From positions 21,233 to 85,232 of the IMG/VR virus record IMGVR_UViG_3300043427_003242: a stretch of 64,000 nucleotides of DNA; one strand, given 5' to 3'. Both the position numbers and the translations under genes were made by a program. The DNA is from a virus. Positions 58,202 through 64,000 of this stretch are shown here, one piece after another (the stretch's first letter is position 1; every line of letters starts with the position of its first letter). Below the pieces are notes generated by a model. The model had not been told where the DNA came from, searched no databases, and saw only the letters and a list, made by a program, of their open reading frames with translations.

Positions 58202-58744
58202 ATGACCCAACTTATAAAACATTATTTGTTAGATAGGGATAATCCAAGTGTTTTTGCAACAACGCCAGAACAATGGGCCCAACCAATGTTCGGTGTAATT
58301 AATTTTACTGCCGAAGGTCTTGAGAAAGTTTATACACTTTTTGATGAAAATGGAATTGAATTTTTCTTTTCAACTTGTCCAGACGAAACAGTAATTGAAG
58401 AAAAAGAAGGTCTTGCTGTTCTTACTCAAGCAGAATGGGATGCAGAAATTGCAGCATATGATGCAAGACAATCAACAAAGCGTCTTAATCTTGTTCGCAA
58501 ATACAGAGATCAACTTTTAAATCAAACTGATTGGATTGTAATTAAAGCAAAAGAAACTGATACTAATCTTTCAACAGAATTTAAAGATTGGAGACAGTCT
58601 CTTCGCGATCTTCCTAGTGCAGCAACTTTTCCAACCGAACTTCCCGCACCTCCAGCAGGTGTATCAGTAGATCAATCAATTTACACTTCATATATTGAAG
58701 ATTTGAGAAAAGTTCCGATGATTAACGATCCATTATCTGTGTAA
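58202..58744 (+). CDS. Tail-fibre assembly chaperone (Phage_tail_APC-like)
   Basis: 180 residues. The C-terminal region with LVRKYRDQLLNQTDWIVI, then DWRQSLRDLP near 131-140, is characteristic of phage tail-fibre assembly chaperones that fold or attach fibres. The N-terminal half (WAQPMFGVINFTAEGLEKVYTLFDENG) is less conserved. It probably serves fibres encoded nearby. The 3' end overlaps the convergent minus-strand gene by 12 bp. Confidence 0.7.
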   Translation: MTQLIKHYLLDRDNPSVFATTPEQWAQPMFGVINFTAEGLEKVYTLFDENGIEFFFSTCPDETVIEEKEGLAVLTQAEWDAEIAAYDARQSTKRLNLVRKYRDQLLNQTDWIVIKAKETDTNLSTEFKDWRQSLRDLPSAATFPTELPAPPAGVSVDQSIYTSYIEDLRKVPMINDPLSV

Positions 58745-59311
58745 TAACTGATAACACTTATCACTACGATCAAATGCATAGTCTGCATATTGACCGTTTT
58801 TTCTTACAAAGTGTAGAAACAGTTGCATAAAGCGATCATTCTTGTGAGTTCTTAAAGGACTTCTCCAGTGCTCTACTTCTGTTCCCAAATATGCAACTCC
58901 GTGTCCTACTGGAGTGACTACTGCTTGATTTTTTCCAGTCTTATCTTTTAATTTGATAGGCCAAGGAGCATCACCGCAAATATTCATCGTGACAGAGACC
59001 TCACAAGATGGACGGTCAGTATGGCAGTTCATCCATCCACCTTTATGATAAGTTGTAGAAAACCAATAAGTTGGTAAAAGTTCTTCTCCAAGAAGATTTT
59101 CAAGAACTGGTTGAATTCTTTTCATCACGAAAGTACAAGAGGGTGGTGCATAGCAAGTCAATACTCTACCTCTCTCCGGATCCCAGTGTCCATTAAGAGA
59201 ACCCAAATCATTTACAGCACCACAAAGGTTTTGATACTTAATATTAATTGCTTCTTCTGGTGTAATAATATCGGGGAGATAATACCATCCTCTTTTTACA
59301 AACTTACTCAT
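58733..59311 (-). CDS. 2OG/Fe(II)-dioxygenase-like protein, minus strand
   Basis: 192 residues. HTDRPSCEVSVTMNICG near 96-112 gives His-x-Asp and a following beta strand, and VEHWRSPLRTHKNDRFMQLFLHFV near 146-169 has the distal His and basic residues. The layout fits a third 2-oxoglutarate oxygenase-type protein in this region, with weaker family resemblance than the other two. The gene is convergent with the fibre chaperone. A possible minus-strand sigma70-like promoter (TTGCAT, 17 bp, TAGAAT) lies at 59330-59358. Confidence 0.7.
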   Translation of the reverse strand: MSKFVKRGWYYLPDIITPEEAINIKYQNLCGAVNDLGSLNGHWDPERGRVLTCYAPPSCTFVMKRIQPVLENLLGEELLPTYWFSTTYHKGGWMNCHTDRPSCEVSVTMNICGDAPWPIKLKDKTGKNQAVVTPVGHGVAYLGTEVEHWRSPLRTHKNDRFMQLFLHFVRKNGQYADYAFDRSDKCYQLLHR

Positions 59312-59370
59312 AAGTTATAAAATAAATCTATTCTATAATATCTATATCAATAATGCAACTTGAGATACGG

Positions 59371-59377
59371 ATAAATA
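59371..59377 (+). promoter_or_regulatory. Late promoter ATAAATA
   Basis: GGATAAATA in the divergent gap, 23 bp before the ATG at 59401. Confidence 0.5.
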
Positions 59378-59400
59378 ACTAAAAGTAGTATGTTGCGGAA

Positions 59401-59733
59401 ATGGCAGTTCCAGCAGTTAATATTGTTATTGAACAAGGTACTGACTATCAAGAAGTTTTTACCGTAAATAATCCAGATGGAAGTCCTTTAGATTTAACAG
59501 GACATACTGGAGTGGCGAAAATCCGTAAGTTTCCAGAGTCCACTAGTTTTACATCTTTTAATGTTGGAATTGTATCTACTGCAGGACAAGTAGTAGTATC
59601 TCTTGCAAATACAATTACCGATGATTTGAAGGCAGGTAGATATTATTATGATGTAATTATTATTTCTTCTCAAGAAAAGAAAACTAAAGTTGTTGATGGT
59701 ATGGTGCTTGTAAATGCTAGTGAGTCAATCTAA
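59401..59733 (+). CDS. 110-residue tail/fibre-associated beta-sandwich protein
   Basis: The N-terminal VNIVIEQGTDYQEVFTVNNPDGSPLDLTGHTG and central KIRKFPESTSF...GQVVVSLANTITDDLKAGRYYYDVII give a small Ig-like or BppU-type fold. Such domains commonly form the base of fibres. The stop overlaps the next ATG (TAATG), coupling it to the collagen-like protein. Confidence 0.65.
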   Translation: MAVPAVNIVIEQGTDYQEVFTVNNPDGSPLDLTGHTGVAKIRKFPESTSFTSFNVGIVSTAGQVVVSLANTITDDLKAGRYYYDVIIISSQEKKTKVVDGMVLVNASESI

Positions 59734-62255
59734 TGCCTACAGTTTCTCTTGGAAGCACCAGCTATAATGTTACTGTAGGGTATAATCCCTCTATTAAACT
59801 TACAAGAGAGGCTGGAAGTACTCAAGGTCTTCAAGGAACTCAAGGACCTTTAAGTAATTTTCAAGGAACACAAGGGCCTCAAGGAACTCAAGGTCGTCAA
59901 GGATTACAAGGTTTAAGTAATCAAGGAGTTCAAGGAACTCAAGGATTATTTGGTATTCAAGGAACTCAAGGTCTTCAAGGAATACAAGGCACTCAGGGTC
60001 GCCAAGGTACTCAAGGTCTTCAAGGAACACAGGGACTTCAGGGATTACAAGGTCTTCAAGGTCTTCAAGGAACAGGAAACCAAGGAACTCAAGGAACACA
60101 AGGTCTTCAAGGTAGACAAGGTACTCAAGGAAGACAAGGTACTCAAGGGAATCAAGGAACTCAAGGTCTTCAAGGTCTTCAAGGACTGCAGGGCGATCAA
60201 GGTATTCAAGGCCTGCAGGGTCACCAAGGCCTTCAGGGAAATCAAGGACTTCAAGGTCGTCAAGGTCTTCAGGGAAATCAAGGACTTCAAGGACTTCAAG
60301 GACTTCAAGGAAATCAAGGTCTTCAGGGACACCAAGGACTTCAGGGTCATCAAGGAACCCAAGGTCTTCAAGGTCGTCAGGGTCTTCAGGGACTTCAGGG
60401 ACATCAAGGTCTTCAGGGACATCAAGGACTTCAAGGAAATCAAGGACTTCAGGGACATCAAGGTCTTCAGGGACATCAAGGACTTCAAGGTGATTTTGGA
60501 CGCCAAGGACTTCAAGGTCTTCAAGGTCTAAGTAATCAAGGATCTCAAGGACTTCAAGGATCCCAAGGACTTCAGGGACAGCAGGGACTTCAAGGACAAA
60601 GAGGACTTCAAGGTAATCAAGGATCCCAAGGACTACAAGGAAATCAAGGTCTTCAAGGTTTAAGTAATCAAGGATCCCAAGGACTTCAAGGTGATAGAGG
60701 ATCTCAAGGAAGACAAGGCCTCCAGGGATTGCAAGGATTATCAAATCAAGGTATTCAGGGACATCAAGGACTTCAAGGTCTTCAAGGTGTTCAAGGACGC
60801 AGTAATCAAGGAGCTCAAGGTCTAAGTAATCAAGGATCTCAAGGATTGCAAGGTACTGGAGGTTTCCAGGGACTTCAGGGACAGCAGGGACTTCAAGGAC
60901 AAAGAGGTCTTCAGGGAAATCAAGGTCTTCAGGGAAATCAAGGTCTTCAGGGGTTACAGGGTTTAAGTAATCAAGGATCCCAAGGACTTCAAGGTGATAG
61001 AGGATCTCAAGGAAGACAAGGCCTCCAGGGATTGCAAGGATTATCAAATCAAGGTATTCAGGGACATCAAGGACTTCAAGGTCTTCAAGGTGTTCAAGGA
61101 CGCAGTAATCAAGGAGCTCAAGGTTTAAGTAATCAAGGATCCCAAGGACTTCAGGGATCCCAAGGACTTCAAGGACTTCAAGGACAAAGAGGACTCCAAG
61201 GACTTCAAGGATTGCAAGGTCTAAGCAATCAAGGAGTTCAAGGTACTCAAGGAAGACAAGGCACTCAAGGAATATCCGGTAAAGATGGAAACTTTGGTGG
61301 TGCTACTTTTGATTATACTTTTAGTACAGATACCACTAATTCTGATCCTGGTATTGGTTACTTAAAGTTCAACAATTTAAATCTTTCTATTGCGCTTGAA
61401 CTTTATATTGACGACCAAAACGATGGTTCTACTGATATTCAATCTTTCCTAAGAACAATTGATGATAGTACATCAACAATCAAAGGACATTTTAGAATAT
61501 CTAATAAATTTGATAGTTCTGACTTTGCACTCTTCACAATATCTTCAATCACAGAACTGAGTGGTTATTTCCAAGTCTTCTGTGCTTATGTTTCTGGAAG
61601 CACATCATCATTCAGTAATGATGAAGATGTAATTATCACATTTGCAAGAACTGGTGATAAGGGAGATACTGGTTCACAAGGTTCTCAGGGAGTTCAGGGT
61701 CTACAAGGTCTTCAGGGTCTTTCTAACCAGGGTGTTCAAGGTCTTCAGGGTAAAACAGGAACATCTCTGAATATTATTGGTTCTCTTGCTCTTACTCTAG
61801 GAAACGAGCAATCTGATCTGAATACAGCATTCCCATCGGCAGGATCTGGTGATGGTGTTATTGATACGAATACAGGAAACTTATGGATTTATGATAGTGT
61901 TTCTTGGACAAATGTAGGAAATATTCGTGGACCTCAAGGATTACAGGGTCTTCAAGGAACCCAAGGTCTTCAAGGAATTCAGGGTCTTCAAGGACCACAA
62001 GGTGTTCAGGGTGTTCAGGGTGTTCAAGGTATAATTGGTGATAGTTACTGGATTAAAACTGATGTAGGAATTCATACTCTATCAAATGTTGGTATTGGTA
62101 CAACGAATCCAACAGAACAACTTACAATATTAGGAAGTGTTGGAGTTGGTGGAAGTTTAATTTTTAATGATACAGCAGGAATTTCTACAGTTATTGTTGC
62201 AATTGGTACAGAAAGATTCTTACAAAATATTATTATTGATTGTGGGGAGTATTAA
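59733..62255 (+). CDS. Collagen-like fibre protein with Gly-X-Gln repeats
   Basis: 840 residues. Residues about 30-515 are Gly-X-Y triplets, mostly GLQ, GTQ, GNQ and GHQ, with the GLSNQG variant at intervals. Gln occupies the Y position almost everywhere and proline is nearly absent. A folded segment (about 515-640) is followed by two shorter triplet runs (640-676 and 730-766) and a beta-rich C-terminus with GIGTTNPTEQLTILG. The triplets should form a triple-helical stalk. Two 165-nt segments (60657-60821 and 60960-61124) are identical, so the stalk grows by duplication. Confidence 0.82.
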   Translation: MPTVSLGSTSYNVTVGYNPSIKLTREAGSTQGLQGTQGPLSNFQGTQGPQGTQGRQGLQGLSNQGVQGTQGLFGIQGTQGLQGIQGTQGRQGTQGLQGTQGLQGLQGLQGLQGTGNQGTQGTQGLQGRQGTQGRQGTQGNQGTQGLQGLQGLQGDQGIQGLQGHQGLQGNQGLQGRQGLQGNQGLQGLQGLQGNQGLQGHQGLQGHQGTQGLQGRQGLQGLQGHQGLQGHQGLQGNQGLQGHQGLQGHQGLQGDFGRQGLQGLQGLSNQGSQGLQGSQGLQGQQGLQGQRGLQGNQGSQGLQGNQGLQGLSNQGSQGLQGDRGSQGRQGLQGLQGLSNQGIQGHQGLQGLQGVQGRSNQGAQGLSNQGSQGLQGTGGFQGLQGQQGLQGQRGLQGNQGLQGNQGLQGLQGLSNQGSQGLQGDRGSQGRQGLQGLQGLSNQGIQGHQGLQGLQGVQGRSNQGAQGLSNQGSQGLQGSQGLQGLQGQRGLQGLQGLQGLSNQGVQGTQGRQGTQGISGKDGNFGGATFDYTFSTDTTNSDPGIGYLKFNNLNLSIALELYIDDQNDGSTDIQSFLRTIDDSTSTIKGHFRISNKFDSSDFALFTISSITELSGYFQVFCAYVSGSTSSFSNDEDVIITFARTGDKGDTGSQGSQGVQGLQGLQGLSNQGVQGLQGKTGTSLNIIGSLALTLGNEQSDLNTAFPSAGSGDGVIDTNTGNLWIYDSVSWTNVGNIRGPQGLQGLQGTQGLQGIQGLQGPQGVQGVQGVQGIIGDSYWIKTDVGIHTLSNVGIGTTNPTEQLTILGSVGVGGSLIFNDTAGISTVIVAIGTERFLQNIIIDCGEY

Positions 62256-62266
62256 TTTTAAGAAGC

Positions 62267-62273
62267 ATAAATA
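62267..62273 (+). promoter_or_regulatory. Late promoter ATAAATA
   Basis: CATAAATA in the 73-bp gap before the final gene, 55 bp upstream of its ATG at 62329. Confidence 0.45.
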
Positions 62274-62279
62274 TCTAAA

Positions 62280-62313
62280 ACTCTTATATAAGAGTCTCTC
62301 TGTGGTATATACC
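62280..62313. other. Two adjacent palindromes in the leader of the last gene
   Basis: ACTCTTATATAAGAGT (62280-62295) and GGTATATACC (62304-62313) are both perfect palindromes between the late promoter and the ATG. They could form mRNA hairpins or bind a dimeric protein. Confidence 0.5.
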
Positions 62314-62328
62314 AAAATGAGGAGTTGA

Positions 62329-64000
62329 ATGGCAGCCCCTATTATCCGCATTAAGCGGTCAGCAGTTCCTGGAAAGAAACCAACGGTAAATGATTTACCT
62401 CTGGGGGAACTTGGCCTTAATACTTACGATGCAGAGTTATATGCCCGTAGAGAACGCACAGGAATCGGCACCGATATTGTAAGACTTGGTGCTGGAGCAA
62501 CTGTTACCAATATCTTATATGTTACTCAAGATGGAACAGATACAAACTCAGGAAAAAAACTTGGAGACGCAAAACGAACAATCGGAGCAGCACTTACAGC
62601 AGCAACAACAGGAACAGTTATTAAAGTTAGTGCTGGATCTTATTTAGAAAATAATCCTTTAATTTTACCCACCCAAGTTTCAGTTGTTGGAGATAGTCTT
62701 AGAGAAGTATCAGTATCTCCACAAAACGCAAATGAAGATTTATTTTATGTACTTGAAGGTAACTATGTTGCAGAAATGTCTTTTACTGGAACATTAAATG
62801 CAGGAAAAGCAATCTTTGCATTTAATCCAAATCAAGTAGGATATTCAAGTCAATCACCATATATTCAAAATTGTACTAACTTTATTCCAAATAGTATAGG
62901 ACTTAAAATTGATGGGTCAAAATGTATTGGACCACTCAAATCTATGGTTCTGGATAGTTACACTCAATATAATCAAGGTGGTATTGGATGCTCTATTACA
63001 AATGAAGGATACGCACAATTAGTTTCTCTCTTTACTATTTGTGATGAAATTGCAGTCTATTGTGGTTCTGGATCTGCTTGCGATTTAACTAACTCCAATT
63101 CTTCTTTTGGAAATTATGGGCTAGTAGCAGATAGTGTTGGACCTTTAAAGTATACGGGTATTGTAACAGCATCTGCAGCAGAAAATGCAGATACTTTTGT
63201 TCTTGACTTAAATGTACCGACTCTGAATGTTACAAATGCACTTTATGATAATACGACTGGACTTACAACAATTACTGTAGGTTCAAATCACAACTTTAAT
63301 GTTGGAATGGGAATTTCAATTGTTGGACTTGCATTTACTTGCTCTTCTGGTCCAGGAATTGTAACTTATCCATCAGGAAATAAAGGTTATATTTTTGAAG
63401 TTGCTGGTGTTCCATCACCAACTTCTTTTGAAGTTTATGTTGGAGTTTCTACTCTCTCTCATACATATCAATCTGGTGGAACTGCAAAAATAAATGTAGT
63501 CAGACCTTTTGATGGACAAGTCATTTATTTTGATACACTTTATTCTAGTGTAGAAAGTATTACAGTAGGTTCTGGTGGAACTGGATATACTGGAAATGCA
63601 GATCTAACAATTAGTTCTCCTGCAACTGCTTGGGGTATTCCTGCGACTGCTGTTGCTGAAGTAAAAGATGGGTCTGTAATTTCTGTAGAAATGGTTTCAA
63701 ATGGAAGGGGATATACTTCAACTCCTACAGTAACTTTTAGTTCTCCTGATGTTGGAATAAATACTGCAACAGGTACTGCAAATCTAATTCCAACTTATTA
63801 TGTAATTCAAAATTCAACACCTGTTTCTGCTGGAATTTGTACGATTACAATTACTGATAATGTTCCTTATGCTGTTGGAGTTGGTACTACTGTTCCTTTC
63901 TTCAAACAAAGTAGAGTTCTTGCATCAGGACATTCTCTTGAATATATTGGATCTGGAACAAATATTGCAACTGCATTACCTGCAAATGGTGGAGTTCCTA
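62329..64000 (+). CDS. Beta-helix virion protein, 3' end outside window
   Basis: 557 codons are visible. GAGGAG precedes the ATG. The N-terminus (PIIRIKRSAVPGKKPTVNDLPLGELGLNTYDAELYARRE) is an attachment segment seen in cyanophage fibres, followed by LYVTQDGTDTNSGKKLGDAKRTIGAALTAA, a pectin-lyase-like beta-helix start. A later segment (QLVSLFTICDEIAVYCGSGSACDLTNSNSSFGNYG) matches a segment of the 1958-residue protein at 36105 (QLVSVFAIGYAQHFVTENGG, then LNNSNSNFGAKS), so the two share a domain. It is likely a tail or fibre protein. Confidence 0.7.
   Translation, partial: MAAPIIRIKRSAVPGKKPTVNDLPLGELGLNTYDAELYARRERTGIGTDIVRLGAGATVTNILYVTQDGTDTNSGKKLGDAKRTIGAALTAATTGTVIKVSAGSYLENNPLILPTQVSVVGDSLREVSVSPQNANEDLFYVLEGNYVAEMSFTGTLNAGKAIFAFNPNQVGYSSQSPYIQNCTNFIPNSIGLKIDGSKCIGPLKSMVLDSYTQYNQGGIGCSITNEGYAQLVSLFTICDEIAVYCGSGSACDLTNSNSSFGNYGLVADSVGPLKYTGIVTASAAENADTFVLDLNVPTLNVTNALYDNTTGLTTITVGSNHNFNVGMGISIVGLAFTCSSGPGIVTYPSGNKGYIFEVAGVPSPTSFEVYVGVSTLSHTYQSGGTAKINVVRPFDGQVIYFDTLYSSVESITVGSGGTGYTGNADLTISSPATAWGIPATAVAEVKDGSVISVEMVSNGRGYTSTPTVTFSSPDVGINTATGTANLIPTYYVIQNSTPVSAGICTITITDNVPYAVGVGTTVPFFKQSRVLASGHSLEYIGSGTNIATALPANGGVP

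Noticed and set aside
59800-61047. A 415-residue minus-strand protein in the collagen-like region
   Set aside because: It is the antisense of Gly-X-Gln codons, repetitive (LEDLEVL-like) with no ribosome-binding site; a shadow of the + strand gene. The same applies to the other long frames at 59950-60531 and 60045-60524.
1-64000. Host cyanobacterial chromosome with photosynthesis genes
   Set aside because: T4 core genes, late promoters, tail genes and lack of other host operons show a phage genome; no integrase or attachment site suggesting a prophage was seen.

Overview
The window is a segment of a T4-type (Myoviridae-like) cyanophage genome, most likely infecting marine Synechococcus or Prochlorococcus. 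The sequence is AT-rich, densely packed and mostly on the + strand. It carries photosystem II genes (psbA, psbD), other host-derived metabolic genes (speD, cp12, phoH, a glutaredoxin, thyX), T4 core genes (33, 59, 32, 53, 48, 4, 26, hub genes), two tRNAs and many tail-fibre genes. T4-style late promoters (TATAAATA and the shorter ATAAATA or CTAAATA) recur in front of genes.

Layout. 1-360 is the tail of a structural gene. 361-4700 is the photosynthesis block: a strong sigma70-type promoter and structured leader, psbA split by two group I introns into three exons (359-residue D1), an endonuclease VII-like homing nuclease, psbD and an HNH nuclease. 4.7-9.3 kb holds an acidic Asp-Pro repeat protein, a glutaredoxin and small cyanophage genes. 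9.3-11.4 kb holds speD, a glutamine riboswitch with its small DUF4278-type peptide, and thyX. 11.4-15.1 kb holds phoH, a PD-(D/E)XK exonuclease and the 33-59-32 replication/late-transcription cluster. 15.1-18.4 kb, on the minus strand, encodes baseplate and head-completion proteins (53, 48, an unknown, 4). 18.5-33.5 kb encodes the tail tube, baseplate hub and tail spike, including two very long membrane-segment proteins that carry cell-wall hydrolase domains, with cp12 inserted among them.

33.5-36 kb is a small-gene island with a consensus promoter, two tRNAs, a NUMOD4/HNH nuclease and a Mom-like gene. 36-64 kb is the adsorption apparatus: a 1958-residue beta-structured protein, several small fibres, and then an alternating array. 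In that array three genes made of near-identical Kelch-like blades (12, 18 and 18 blades, in blocks of six) are interleaved with 2-oxoglutarate/Fe(II) oxygenases, glycosyltransferases, an FkbM-type methyltransferase and a sulfotransferase. A collagen-like Gly-X-Gln protein and a second beta-helix protein, cut by the window edge, follow.

Reading of the whole. Host-type promoters and host-derived genes keep photosynthesis and metabolism running, while late promoters drive virion assembly. The 45-59 kb region looks like a diversifying, covalently decorated receptor-binding module and is the most unusual part of the window, together with the doubly interrupted psbA. All functions are read from sequence patterns and remembered families; no database search was run.
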